The notes under the pieces are model-generated. The model did no database searches. It was not told the origin of the DNA and saw only the letters and a list, made by a program, of their open reading frames with translations. A DNA stretch of 64,000 nt from Sphingobium sp. HWE2-09. GTDB taxonomy: Bacteria; Pseudomonadota; Alphaproteobacteria; Sphingomonadales; Sphingomonadaceae. The translations under genes and the position numbers were made by a program. Shown here one piece after another: positions 17,283-26,211 of the stretch. Position 1 is the stretch's first letter, and each line of letters starts with the position of its first letter. The stretch lies in contig NZ_JAYKZX010000003.1 in assembly GCF_035989265.1 (NCBI RefSeq), positions 3,174,358 through 3,238,357 on the forward strand, given 5' to 3'.

Positions 17283-17804
17283 TCAGACATCGACGCCCGC
17301 ATCTTCCCGCTGCCGCGCCGGACGTACGCCCTTGCGGTCGCGCTGCGCCAATATCTGTTTGAGGGTCGTGGGATGGGGCGCGATCAGGAAGCCGAAGCTG
17401 ACCGTGCCTTCCTTCGTTTCCACTGCATGGTGCAGACGGTGGGCCTGGACGATGCGCTTCATATAACGCGACCGGGCGACATAGCGGTGCCTGACCCGCT
17501 GATGCACGATGACGTCGTGGAAGCCGAGATAGATGGCGCCATAGGCAGCGATCCCTGCGCCCATCGCCGTGGCCCACACGCCCCATCCCCATTGCACCCC
17601 GCCCAGCAGGAGCAGGATGGAGGGCAGGGCGAAGATCACGAAATACAGATCATTGGCTTCCCAGAAACCCAGGCGCGGCCGGTGGTGGCTGGCGTGCAGG
17701 AACCAGCCGGGACCATGCATCACCCAGCGATGCATGACATAGGCAAAGCCTTCCATCGCGGCGACCGTAGCGAGAAAGACGGACAGGGGAAGGATCGCGG
17801 ACAT
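17283..17804 (-). CDS. crtZ: Beta-carotene hydroxylase CrtZ
   Basis: 173 aa from the ATG at 17804 (GGGGA 3 bases upstream; an in-frame ATG at 17813 lacks a site). Four membrane helices and the histidine boxes of the fatty acid hydroxylase superfamily: HRWVMH, HASHH, FHDVIVHQRVRH and HRLHH. These bind the di-iron centre. The enzyme adds hydroxyl groups to the beta rings of carotenoids to give zeaxanthin, typical of yellow sphingomonads. The rest of the crt genes are not in this window. Confidence 0.93.
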   Translation of the reverse strand: MSAILPLSVFLATVAAMEGFAYVMHRWVMHGPGWFLHASHHRPRLGFWEANDLYFVIFALPSILLLLGGVQWGWGVWATAMGAGIAAYGAIYLGFHDVIVHQRVRHRYVARSRYMKRIVQAHRLHHAVETKEGTVSFGFLIAPHPTTLKQILAQRDRKGVRPARQREDAGVDV

Positions 17805-17853
17805 GATCCCCATATAGGCGCCGAGACGCGGCCCGGCGACCCTCTATAGTCGT

Positions 17854-17872
17854 GCAGGACGAATTGTCCTGC
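17854..17872. repeat. Inverted repeat between metC and crtZ
   Basis: GCAGGAC-GAATT-GTCCTGC, 7-bp perfect arms, lies 19 bases downstream of the metC stop and about 50 bases upstream of crtZ. On the minus strand no U-tract follows, so it may be an operator or a factor-dependent termination hairpin. Confidence 0.4.
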
Positions 17873-17890
17873 TGCGCTGTGCCCCATGTC

Positions 17891-19105
17891 TTATTCTGTG
17901 TCGCGGACTGCGCGGAAGCGAGCCAGGCCCGCGTCCAGATCCGCGATCAGGTCGGCGGGGTCTTCCAGCCCAATATGCAGGCGGATGGCGGGTCCGTCCG
18001 CTTCCCACGTCGTCGCGCTGCGATAGCGGGCGGGATCGACCGGGAGGGCAAGGCTTTCGAAACCGCCCCAGCTATAGCCGATGCCGAAATGAGCGAGGCC
18101 GTCGATCAGGGCGGCGCGGGCCGCTTCACCGCCGCCCTTCAGGATGAAGCTGAATAGCCCGGTCGAGCCGCTGAAATCCCGTTGCCACAGCGCATGGCCG
18201 GGACAATCGGGGAGCGCGGGATGCAGGACGCGGGCGACATCGGGCTGGTCTTTCAACCAGTTGGCGACGGCAACCGCGCTGTCCTGATGCTGTTTCAGCC
18301 GGACGCCCAATGTGCGCAGCCCGCGCGAGGCGAGCCAGGCGTCGTCGGGGCTGACCATCTGGCCGAAAAGATAGGCGGTCTGGCGGACCCTGGCGAACCA
18401 GTCCGCATTGGCGGTGACGCTGCCCATCATCACGTCGCTATGGCCGACGATATATTTGGTGCAGGCCAGGATCGAGATATCGACGCCATGGGACAGCGCC
18501 GGGAAATAGAGCGGCGTCGCCCAGGTGTTATCCAGCAGGGTCACGACCCCGTTCGCCTTCGCCCAGGCGGTGAGCGCAGGCACATCCTGCACTTCGAACG
18601 TCAGGCTGCCGGGGCTTTCCAGAAAGAGCGCGCGGATCGGCCTGTCGGCAAGATAGACATCGAGTGAGACAGTAGTGGGATCATAATAAATAGTTTCGAT
18701 GCCGTAACTATCAAGCAATTGCGTGCAGAAATTACGGGTCGGGTCATAGGCGCTGTCCACCATCAGCAGCCGGTCGCCGGGCTTTAGCACCGCCATCAGC
18801 GCGCAGGCGATCGCCGCGACACCCGATGGGTAGAGCATCGTCCCTTCCGCACCCGGCTCCATCTCGGTGAGGGCGTCGGCCAGCGACCAAGCGGTCGGCG
18901 TGCCCTTCCGCCCGTAGAACAGGCGTTCATGCGTGCTGCTGCCCGCCGCTTTGCGCAGATGGGCGACATCGTCATAGAGGATGGTGGAGGCGCGCCAGAC
19001 CGGGGGGCTGACGATGCCGCCAGGCTGGCCGGGCATTTGCGTCCATTCGGGCTTGCGCCCGATTTGGGCGAGCTTTGTCAAAGGCTTGCGGGTATCGTCG
19101 CTCAC
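17891..19105 (-). CDS. metC: Cystathionine beta-lyase (Cys/Met PLP enzyme)
   Basis: 404 aa from a GTG at 19105. That GTG overlaps the stop of the upstream sulfurtransferase as GTGA and has AGGTG 5 bases before it, so it is chosen over the in-frame start at 19147. PLP fold type I: YPSGVAAIACALMAVLKPGD, DNTWATPLYFPAL, and ILACTKYIVGHSDVMMGSV holding the Schiff-base lysine. Cleaves cystathionine to homocysteine, pyruvate and ammonia. Coupling with a mercaptopyruvate sulfurtransferase points to joint sulfur amino acid metabolism. Confidence 0.88.
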   Translation of the reverse strand: MSDDTRKPLTKLAQIGRKPEWTQMPGQPGGIVSPPVWRASTILYDDVAHLRKAAGSSTHERLFYGRKGTPTAWSLADALTEMEPGAEGTMLYPSGVAAIACALMAVLKPGDRLLMVDSAYDPTRNFCTQLLDSYGIETIYYDPTTVSLDVYLADRPIRALFLESPGSLTFEVQDVPALTAWAKANGVVTLLDNTWATPLYFPALSHGVDISILACTKYIVGHSDVMMGSVTANADWFARVRQTAYLFGQMVSPDDAWLASRGLRTLGVRLKQHQDSAVAVANWLKDQPDVARVLHPALPDCPGHALWQRDFSGSTGLFSFILKGGGEAARAALIDGLAHFGIGYSWGGFESLALPVDPARYRSATTWEADGPAIRLHIGLEDPADLIADLDAGLARFRAVRDTE

Positions 19106-19947
19106 GCCGCACCTGTCGCTTTCGGTGTCGCAGGATCGAAGCCCCATTCCGACCAGCTGCCGTCATACAGGGTCACATCGGTCTTCCCGAGCGATTCCAG
19201 CCCGGCCAGGATGATCGCGGCGGTGACGCCGCTGCCGCAAGTGGTGATGATCGGCTGGTCGAAATCCGTCCCCGCGTCCACGAACAGGCGGCGCAGGTCA
19301 TCGCCCTGCTTCATGCTGTTGTCGGCGTTGAAAAAGGCGGAGGAAGGGATGTTGCGACTGCCCGGAATATGGCCGGACGCCATGCCGGGCCGGGGTTCGG
19401 CCTCCGCACCGGTGAAGCGGCCCGCGCCGCGCGCGTCCAGCACCTGCGCGGCCTGGCTGTCCAGATTGGCGAGCAGATCGGCCTTGGTGCGGACCTGGCT
19501 GCGGTCGAGCCGGGCGACGGCATTGCCGGGAGCCGGGGTGAAGGCACCGCTTTGTGTCGGCCGCCCTTCCGCCAGCCATTTGGGCAGGCCGCCGTCCAGG
19601 ATCGCAGCCGATGCGCCCAGGCCATAGACGCGCATCATCCACCAGGCCCGCGCAGCGCTGTGCGTCGGGCTGTTGTCATAGACGATGATGCGGCTGTCGG
19701 TGTCGATACCCAATGCTTGCGCCCGCTGGGTCATCAGGTCGTCGGGCGGCGCCATGCCGGGCGTCGGATCGTCGGGATCGTTCAGGCTCGGCAGGTCCAG
19801 AAACGCTGCGCCGGGAATATGCGCGGCTTCATATTCGGCGCGGGGATCGCGCGGGGTGCCGGGCAGGAACAGGCTGGCGTCCAGGATGCGCAGGTCGGGC
19901 TGGCCCAGTTCCGTCGCGAGCCAGTCGGTGGAAACGAATAGGGTCAT
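19102..19947 (-). CDS. sseA: 3-mercaptopyruvate sulfurtransferase (two rhodanese domains)
   Basis: 281 aa. Two rhodanese domains: the N-terminal one is inactive-type (residues about 5-130, YEAAHIPGAAFLDLPSLNDP), the C-terminal one (about 150-275) has the active loop CGSGVTAA, whose CGSGVTA form is typical of mercaptopyruvate rather than thiosulfate sulfurtransferases. It transfers sulfur from 3-mercaptopyruvate to thiol acceptors. It precedes metC in one operon. Confidence 0.9.
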   Translation of the reverse strand: MTLFVSTDWLATELGQPDLRILDASLFLPGTPRDPRAEYEAAHIPGAAFLDLPSLNDPDDPTPGMAPPDDLMTQRAQALGIDTDSRIIVYDNSPTHSAARAWWMMRVYGLGASAAILDGGLPKWLAEGRPTQSGAFTPAPGNAVARLDRSQVRTKADLLANLDSQAAQVLDARGAGRFTGAEAEPRPGMASGHIPGSRNIPSSAFFNADNSMKQGDDLRRLFVDAGTDFDQPIITTCGSGVTAAIILAGLESLGKTDVTLYDGSWSEWGFDPATPKATGAA

Positions 19948-20014
19948 GCGCCTTGTCTTTCTCAGCCTGTCTTGCGCCCTTCCTACGGCGCGCGGGCAGG
20001 GCTGGGAAGGGGTG

Positions 20015-21298
20015 TCAGGCGGGCGTCAGTTCGGCGGCGGCGCGGGCGGCGGGACGGCGGAACTGGCGTGGCCCCTGATCCAGGCGCAGCGGCGCCAGCC
20101 TGTCGGCCGGGGGGTCCTGCTCCTGCCCGACGATGAAGGCGCGGGCGGTGCGGCCCTGACCCACCGGCTGCCCGTCGGCTTCGCCCTCTTCGGCTCCCCA
20201 GCGATAGGCGGCGTCGAAGGCGGCGAGCGGGATCAGCAGGCTGCGCTGGCCCATCGTCACCGGCATGATCTGGTCAGGCGACAGGCGCAGTTCGCCGGTC
20301 AACTGCCGTGTCTCACCCGCTGCGATCGTCACGGCGGTGTGCAGCGGCAGTCCGTCCTGCCCGGCGAAGAAGGACTCCAGCAACGCCTGTTGCTGCGCGC
20401 CGCCATTGCCCAGCACGCCCCGCACCAATATCTCCTGCGCCGCCCGGTCGCCGCGATTATGCAAGGTCAGACGATAGGCGATCGTCACCCCCATCAGAGA
20501 AAAGCGCGCCTGGGCGATGTGCATGTCCATGTCGATCCACGGGCGGTCGGTGTTGGCCGTGGTCGCGGCGACGGGCAGGTGCAGGGCCGCGGCCGGTTCG
20601 GGCGCGGCCGGCGGCGGTTCGACCGATGCAGCGGGGACGGCTGGCACGACCGGCACAGGCGGCGTCGCGCGGGTCGGTTCGGCGGGCTGTTCGACAGGCG
20701 TTGCGCTGGCTTTGCGACGGCGCATCAGGAAGACGGTTGCAAGAGCAGCGAGTGCAAGAACGCCACCGATGATCCAGGCCCAAGGCGTAGGGCTGGCCTC
20801 TTCCGTCGCCGGGGCAGGCGTCGCGGCTGGCTCTGGCGTGGCGTCAGGTGCAGGCGCGGGAAGCGGCTGGGCAGGCGGTTCTGCGGCAGGGGTGCTGCCA
20901 GTGTCGGGGGCAGGTTCGGCCGGTGCCGTCTGCGCGGGCGCGGGTGAACGCGGCGTTTGCGTATCCTGACGATCGGCCGGGCGGTCCGCACGCGGCGTTT
21001 CGGTGGCAGGCGCGGGGCGCGGGCGGCTGGGCTGCGGCGTGGGCTGCACGGTCGCGGCGGGCGGCGTGACAATGGGCGCGACGACGGGCGGCACGACTAC
21101 CGGCGGCGCAGTGCGCGGCGTGACCGGATCGCGATAGACGTTGAGTTCCGGCCCCTGCTGGTTGGGATTGGGTGCGGGGGTCGCGCTGGATGGCGGCAGT
21201 TGAAAGCCGGGTGTCTGCGCCTCCGTTTGCTGGGCATGGACGGGCGCAGCCAGCAGCAGCGGCGCGGCGATGATCAGCGAACGAATGTTAGACCCCAT
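20015..21298 (-). CDS. Proline/alanine-rich single-pass membrane protein
   Basis: 427 aa from the ATG at 21298, which begins the signal peptide MGSNIRSLIIAAPLLLAAPV (cleavage after HAQ). A long low-complexity Pro/Ala/Thr segment (about 25-170) is followed by one membrane helix (WAWIIGGVLALAALATVFLM, about 172-192) with a basic RRRK stop, a second Pro-rich linker, and a C-terminal cytoplasmic beta-rich domain (about 250-400; RFSLMGVTIAYRLTLHNRGD) resembling an immunoglobulin-like fold. The domain order suggests an envelope-spanning protein. No family recognised. Confidence 0.65.
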   Translation of the reverse strand: MGSNIRSLIIAAPLLLAAPVHAQQTEAQTPGFQLPPSSATPAPNPNQQGPELNVYRDPVTPRTAPPVVVPPVVAPIVTPPAATVQPTPQPSRPRPAPATETPRADRPADRQDTQTPRSPAPAQTAPAEPAPDTGSTPAAEPPAQPLPAPAPDATPEPAATPAPATEEASPTPWAWIIGGVLALAALATVFLMRRRKASATPVEQPAEPTRATPPVPVVPAVPAASVEPPPAAPEPAAALHLPVAATTANTDRPWIDMDMHIAQARFSLMGVTIAYRLTLHNRGDRAAQEILVRGVLGNGGAQQQALLESFFAGQDGLPLHTAVTIAAGETRQLTGELRLSPDQIMPVTMGQRSLLIPLAAFDAAYRWGAEEGEADGQPVGQGRTARAFIVGQEQDPPADRLAPLRLDQGPRQFRRPAARAAAELTPA

Positions 21299-21387
21299 GA
21301 CCCTTGCCAAGGCACAAGATCGGCTGAACCGCAAGTGAACAATGCGAAGGCGATGACATCAGTCGTGCAATGGCGTAGATGCGCGGC

Positions 21388-21849
21388 ATGACCGACCTTC
21401 CTACCACGCCGCTGCACCTGGGTCAGACCAGTGCGCTTCCCGCCAGTCCGCAAGCTGCCGTCCTGGATTATGTGCCCAATCCGCGCCCCGGCAAACCCTA
21501 TCTGGTGCGCTTCACCGCGCCGGAATTTACCTCGCTTTGCCCGGTGACGGGACAGCCCGATTTCGCGCATCTGGTGATCGATTATGCGCCCGGCGCGACC
21601 ATCGTCGAATCGAAGTCGCTGAAGCTGTTCCTGGGCGCCTTCCGCAACCATGCCGCCTTTCACGAAGATTGCACCGTCGGCATAGGCGAGCGGCTGTTTG
21701 CCGAGATGGACCCGATCTGGTTGCGCATCGGCGGCTATTGGTATCCGCGCGGCGGCATTCCGATCGACGTCTTCTGGCAATCGGGCGAACCCCCTGCGGG
21801 CCTGTGGCTGCCTGCGCAGGATGTGCCGGGCTATCGCGGCCGGGGGTGA
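21388..21849 (+). CDS. queF: NADPH-dependent preQ0 reductase
   Basis: 153 aa, the short single-domain form. Catalytic Cys in [12 protein letters not shown] (about residue 51), the QueF signature ESKSLKLFL (about 72-80) and HEDC with the conserved Asp. Reduces 7-cyano-7-deazaguanine to preQ1 in queuosine tRNA modification. The ATG at 21388 is 9 bases after another in-frame ATG (21379); no strong ribosome binding site separates them. No preQ1 riboswitch pattern was seen upstream. Confidence 0.93.
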   Translation: MTDLPTTPLHLGQTSALPASPQAAVLDYVPNPRPGKPYLVRFTAPEFTSLCPVTGQPDFAHLVIDYAPGATIVESKSLKLFLGAFRNHAAFHEDCTVGIGERLFAEMDPIWLRIGGYWYPRGGIPIDVFWQSGEPPAGLWLPAQDVPGYRGRG

Positions 21850-21877
21850 TGTCCTGCTTTAGCAGATATCCTCCGTC

Positions 21878-21898
21878 ATCCCGGGCTTGACCCGGGAT
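21878..21898. repeat. Extragenic palindrome (ATCCCGGG type)
   Basis: ATCCCGGG-CTTGA-CCCGGGAT, 8-bp perfect arms, 29 bases after queF. This is the common intergenic palindrome of many alphaproteobacteria (from memory) and could help end queF transcription. The rest of the 21850-22163 gap has no coding signal. Confidence 0.6.
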
Positions 21899-22163
21899 CC
21901 CGCTTTTCCTGGTGACAGATTAACGGCAATGGCTGCTAATCCCCTGCCATGCTCGCAAACAGCGGCATCCCGGTTAAGGCCAGGGGGCCGGTAAGAATAT
22001 CGTGCTGCGCGCCTCAGTTTGACGAACGCGCAACAGGGTTCGACCAACGACATTATGATAGCGCGCCATCGCTTGACCGATGCAGCGAAACGGGTGATCC
22101 CGCGTTTATTGCGCGTGAGACATGATTTCATGCGCTCCCAAGACGTGTCGGAGTCTTCATCCT

Positions 22164-24833
22164 ATGCCCCTCAAGACCATTTTGCCGCTGCTGATCGCGG
22201 CCGCGCCTATCGCCATTGCCGCCCCCGCCCTGGCCCAGAGCGCGCCCACACCCGGTTCCATGCCCGCTGGCCCCGCCGCCGGGATCACGACGCAGCTGCC
22301 GCGTGGCGCTGCGCCCAGCCATTATGCGATCGAAGTGACGCCCGATGCGGCGAACCTGAAGTTCAGCGGCAAGGTGACGATCGACGTCACCGTCAGCGCG
22401 GCACTGCCGACGCTGGTGCTGAACGCGGCGGACCTGACCGTCTCGTCGGTCATGCTCACCCCGGCGAAGGGCAAGGCGATCAAGGGCGTGGCCAAGGTCG
22501 ATGCCGACGCCCAGACCGTCAGCCTGGATTTCGGCAAGCCGATTACGCCTGGCAGCTACAAGGTCGACATCGTCTATGCCGGGATCATCAACCAGCAGGC
22601 CAATGGCCTGTTCGCACTCGACTATACCGACAATGCGGGCGCGGCGAAACGCGCGCTCTTCACCCAATTCGAAGCGCCCGATGCACGCCGTTTCGTGCCC
22701 AGCTGGGACGAGCCGAGCTATAAGGCGACGTTCGACCTGAGCGCGGTCGTGCCCGCCGATCAGCTGGCCGTCGGCAACATGCCGGTCAAGGCGACCAAGG
22801 CCATCGGCAGCGGCAAAAAGCTGGTGACGTTCGGCACGTCCCCGAAAATGTCGTCCTATCTCTTGTTCTTCGGCCTGGGCGAACTGGACCGCGCGACCAA
22901 GATGGCGGGCAATACCGAAGTCGGCGTCATCACCGGCAAGGGCAATACCGGCAAGGCGCAGCTGGCGCTGGACGCGTCGGCCAGCATCCTGCCCTATTTC
23001 AACGACTATTTCGGCGTTCCCTATCCGCTGCCCAAGCTCGACAATGTCGCGGGGCCGGGCCAGAGCCAGTTTTTCAGCGCGATGGAAAATTGGGGCGCGA
23101 TCTTCACCTTCGAACGCGCGCTGCTGGTCGATCCGCGCTTTACGTCCGAAGCGACCAAGCGCCGCATCTATGAAACCGTCGCGCATGAAATGGCGCATCA
23201 ATGGTTCGGCGACCTTGTCACCATGGCCTGGTGGGACGATCTCTGGTTGAACGAAGGCTTCGCCAGCTGGATGGCGACCAAGGTGACCGACAAGCTGCAA
23301 CCCGACTGGGAAATGCTGCTGACTCGCGTCGATGGCCGCGAGGCGGCGATGAGCCTCGATTCGCTCGCCACCACCCATGCCGTTGTGCAGAAAATCACCA
23401 CCGTCGATCAGGTGAACCAAGCGTTCGACGCCATCACCTATCAAAAGGGTGAAGCCGTCATCACCATGCTGGAAGGCTATGCCGGTGAGGATGCGTGGAA
23501 AGCGGGCATTCAGTCCTATATGAAGGCGCATGCCTATGGGAACACCGTCACTGACGACCTGTGGAAAGCGGTCGAGGGTGCGGGCGCCAAGGGGCTGGTT
23601 TCCATCGCGCACGACTTCACCTCGCAGCCGGGCATTCCGCTGGTCACGGTGGACAGTGCCGTGTGCAAGGGCGGATCGACCGTCCTGACGCTGAGCCAGG
23701 GCGAATATAGCCGCGACCAGAAGGGCAAGATGCCGCTCAGCTGGAACGTGCCGATCAAAGCCCAGACGCTGGGCGGAGAAGCACAGCGATTGATCCTGAC
23801 CGGCGGCAAGGGGCAGGTGACGCTGCCAGGCTGCGGCGCCTATGTCATCAACGCCGGACAGACGGGCTATTATCGCTCGCTCTATCCCGCAGCGAACGTG
23901 AAGGCGCTGGCGAAGGATTTCACCAAGCTGTCGAGCATCGACCAGACCGGCCTGCTGGCGGATAATTTCCAGCTGGGGCTGGGCGGTTATCAGCCGATCG
24001 GACTGGCGTTGGACCTGGTGGACGCCGTGCCCGCCACGGCCACGCCCGCCGTGCTGGCGGAAGTGCCGGACTATCTGGGCAGCGCCTATGATATGCTGGA
24101 GAGCGACAAGACGGGCCAGGCGCGGGTCGCGACCTATGCGTCGGCCAAGTTGACGCCGCTGCTGACGTCCATCGGCTATGATGCCAAGGCCGGGGAAGGC
24201 CCGCAGGTTCCGGTGCTGCGTTCGGCGCTGGTATCGACGCTGGGCGACATGGGCGACAAGGCCGTGGTGGCGGAGGCCAATCGCCGCTTCGCCGCCCTGG
24301 CGACCGATCCCGCCGCGCTCGACGGCCCGTTGCGCAATGTGTGGCTGGGCATCATCGCCAAAAATGCGGATCAGGCGACGTGGGACAAGCTGCGCGGCCT
24401 GGCGAAGGGCGCGAAAAGCGACCTGGAAAAAAGCACGCTCTATGCGCTGCTGGGCGGGGCGAAGGATGAGAAGCTGGCGGGCCAGGCGCTCGACCTCGCT
24501 TTGACCGATGAGCCGGGCAAGACCACCAGCGCCGCGATCATCGCGCAGGTAGGCGCGGAGCATCCGATGATGGCGGTCGACTATGTGCTGGCGCACCGCG
24601 CGCAATATGAAGCGATGATCGACGTGTCGGCGCGCAGCCAGGCCTTGGCTCGGTTGGGTGGTGGCTCTGCCGATCCGGCGATGGCGACCAAGCTGGACGC
24701 CTACGCGACCCAATATCTGACACCCGAATCGCGCAAGGTCGTGGATCGCTCGATCGCGGCGATCAAGACGCGGATCGAGACGCGGAGCCGGTTGAAGGCG
24801 CCGCTGGCGGCGTGGTTCGCGGGCAACAAGTAG
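22164..24833 (+). CDS. Secreted M1-family aminopeptidase (PepN-like)
   Basis: 889 aa from the ATG at 22164, which starts the signal peptide MPLKTILPLLIAAAPIAIAA (GGAG 10 bases upstream); an in-frame start at 22122 would bury it. Zinc site HEMAHQWFGD (about 341-350) with the third ligand Glu in LWLNEGFASW (about 362-366). The substrate-binding loop is SAMENWG (about 305-311), a GAMEN variant with Ser for Gly. The C-terminal half is the helical ERAP1-like domain. Exported peptidase that removes N-terminal residues from peptides. Its gene ends in a repeat element facing the phytase gene. Confidence 0.93.
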   Translation: MPLKTILPLLIAAAPIAIAAPALAQSAPTPGSMPAGPAAGITTQLPRGAAPSHYAIEVTPDAANLKFSGKVTIDVTVSAALPTLVLNAADLTVSSVMLTPAKGKAIKGVAKVDADAQTVSLDFGKPITPGSYKVDIVYAGIINQQANGLFALDYTDNAGAAKRALFTQFEAPDARRFVPSWDEPSYKATFDLSAVVPADQLAVGNMPVKATKAIGSGKKLVTFGTSPKMSSYLLFFGLGELDRATKMAGNTEVGVITGKGNTGKAQLALDASASILPYFNDYFGVPYPLPKLDNVAGPGQSQFFSAMENWGAIFTFERALLVDPRFTSEATKRRIYETVAHEMAHQWFGDLVTMAWWDDLWLNEGFASWMATKVTDKLQPDWEMLLTRVDGREAAMSLDSLATTHAVVQKITTVDQVNQAFDAITYQKGEAVITMLEGYAGEDAWKAGIQSYMKAHAYGNTVTDDLWKAVEGAGAKGLVSIAHDFTSQPGIPLVTVDSAVCKGGSTVLTLSQGEYSRDQKGKMPLSWNVPIKAQTLGGEAQRLILTGGKGQVTLPGCGAYVINAGQTGYYRSLYPAANVKALAKDFTKLSSIDQTGLLADNFQLGLGGYQPIGLALDLVDAVPATATPAVLAEVPDYLGSAYDMLESDKTGQARVATYASAKLTPLLTSIGYDAKAGEGPQVPVLRSALVSTLGDMGDKAVVAEANRRFAALATDPAALDGPLRNVWLGIIAKNADQATWDKLRGLAKGAKSDLEKSTLYALLGGAKDEKLAGQALDLALTDEPGKTTSAAIIAQVGAEHPMMAVDYVLAHRAQYEAMIDVSARSQALARLGGGSADPAMATKLDAYATQYLTPESRKVVDRSIAAIKTRIETRSRLKAPLAAWFAGNK

Positions 24834-24841
24834 GCGTACTT

Positions 24842-24965
24842 CCCCCTCCCGCTGGCGGGAGGGGGTCAGGGGGTGGGCAGGCGCAACGTGTAGCGTTGGC
24901 CCACCCCGCTGCGACTAACGCGCTTTGCGCGTAAGTCTCGCTACCCCTCCCGCGTGCGGGAGGGG
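24842..24965. repeat. Composite intergenic repeat of nested hairpins
   Basis: Two near-identical palindromes, CCCCCTCCCGC/GCGGGAGGGGG (24842-24865) and CCCCTCCCGC/GCGGGAGGGG (24944-24965), flank a GGGTGGGC/GCCCACCC pairing and an ACGCGC-TTT-GCGCGT hairpin. The layout suggests a mobile-type (MITE- or REP-like) intergenic element. It lies between convergent genes and probably terminates both. Confidence 0.7.
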
Positions 24966-24967
24966 AA

Positions 24968-26035
24968 TTATAATCCCAGCGCCTTGACGATGTCGTCCCA
25001 GGCCACCAGCTTGAAATTCTGCGCCGCCGTCGCATTGTGGCCGTCCTGCGCGATGAACAGGCCGCCGGGATAGGCAGGGCCGAAATCGCCCAGCATCAGT
25101 TCGATGCCATCGGTTTCCTCCGACCCGCCAATGGTGCCATCGACTACGCGGAAGCGGCCGACATAGCTGTCATCGCGCATCTTATAGACGACATAGGCAT
25201 TGTCGCCCTGGCTGGAGACGAGGACATAGCCGTCCTTCTCGCCCATCGGCGCGATGGCGACGCCTTCGGCATCCATCACCAGATTCTTGCCGTCAGCCGC
25301 CGCGATCTGCACAGGCGTGGTGGAACCGGTCGCGCGCGCGTCGAAGCGCCAAAGGCCGACATCTTCTTCGGCCACATACAGGATGCCGGTGCGGTCATCG
25401 ACCGCGCAGCCTTCCGATTGGGTGCCCAGCTTCATCGTGCGGACGATCCTGCCGACAGGCGCTCCCGATGTGTCGAGCGCGACCTGGTTGATCGTGCCGT
25501 CCTTCAGCACGATGAACGCATACGTCGCTTGCGAATCGCGATACAGACAGACGCCATAGGCTTCGCCCTTGCCCGCATCGACCTTGCCCAAGGCGCTGAG
25601 TGTGGCGGTAGCGGGGTCGAGGCGGAAGAGCGCGAGCTTGGCATTCGCCACATCATTGCGGTCGCTGGCGACGACCAGGATACCCGGTGTGCCGCCGATC
25701 GCCACGCCATCGCGCAGATCGACATTATTGACCCGGCCCGCGTCCAGGAAATCGCGCGTCTTGCCGTCCAGCCCATAGACGTAAAGACCGGCCTTCTTGT
25801 CTGTGCCCACGATCAGGCTTTGCGCCGGGTTCGCCGCATTGCGCCAGATCGCCGGATCGTCCGCCGCGTCGGCATTGGGCGTACCGACCGGCGTGGTTTC
25901 GCCGCGCGCGGTGACGTTCACCGCCGGGGTTGCATTGGCGATGCGTTGTTCAATCGGCAGTTCGGCCGGGACGGTCGTGCAACCAGCCAGTAGGAAGGCA
26001 GCAGTAAGGCCGGTAGTCAAAGCTAATGTCTTCAT
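24968..26035 (-). CDS. Beta-propeller phytase (3-phytase) lipoprotein
   Basis: 355 aa from the ATG at 26035 (neighbouring in-frame ATGs at 26038 and 26047). Lipoprotein signal MKTLALTTGLTAAFLLAGC, lipobox LAGC, acylated Cys about 19. Six-bladed propeller motifs typical of BPP: DAADDPAIWRN near the N-terminus, DGVAIGGTPGILVVASDRND, MDAEGVAIAPMGEKDGYVLV, and the late ETDGIELM and GGLFIAQDGHN with acidic Ca2+ ligands. Hydrolyses phytate in a Ca-dependent way at the cell surface. Divergent from a TonB receptor and preceded by a Pho-box-like site, consistent with phosphate scavenging. Confidence 0.9.
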   Translation of the reverse strand: MKTLALTTGLTAAFLLAGCTTVPAELPIEQRIANATPAVNVTARGETTPVGTPNADAADDPAIWRNAANPAQSLIVGTDKKAGLYVYGLDGKTRDFLDAGRVNNVDLRDGVAIGGTPGILVVASDRNDVANAKLALFRLDPATATLSALGKVDAGKGEAYGVCLYRDSQATYAFIVLKDGTINQVALDTSGAPVGRIVRTMKLGTQSEGCAVDDRTGILYVAEEDVGLWRFDARATGSTTPVQIAAADGKNLVMDAEGVAIAPMGEKDGYVLVSSQGDNAYVVYKMRDDSYVGRFRVVDGTIGGSEETDGIELMLGDFGPAYPGGLFIAQDGHNATAAQNFKLVAWDDIVKALGL

Positions 26036-26074
26036 CATGTCCCCCATATGTCGCGGACGCATTGGACTTTGGCG

Positions 26075-26092
26075 ATGACAAATATGTGACGA
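26075..26092 (-). promoter_or_regulatory. Pho-box-like PhoB site
   Basis: Read on the minus strand, 26092 to 26075 is TCGTCACATATTTGTCAT. It matches CTGTCATAAATCTGTCAT at 13 of 18 positions, with both GTCA cores 11 bases apart as PhoB needs. It lies about 40 bases before the phytase start. A weaker candidate on the plus strand at 26117-26134 faces the TonB receptor. Identified by eye only. Confidence 0.55.
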
Positions 26093-26211
26093 AGAAAGCG
26101 ACCCAAATTGATGGCGATGTAACAGAATCGTCACTCGCCTTTCATCGTTCTGACCTTTGCGCCCTCTAGGTGGCCCTCGATCGCGAAGAGCGACCTTCAC
26201 AGGGGGAAATC

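Noticed and set aside
21299-21387. PreQ1 riboswitch before queF
   Set aside because: No matching C-rich stem-loop and A-rich tail pattern was seen.
22128-24713. 861-codon minus-strand open frame
   Set aside because: Antisense of the M1 aminopeptidase; the plus strand has the zinc and GAMEN-type motifs.
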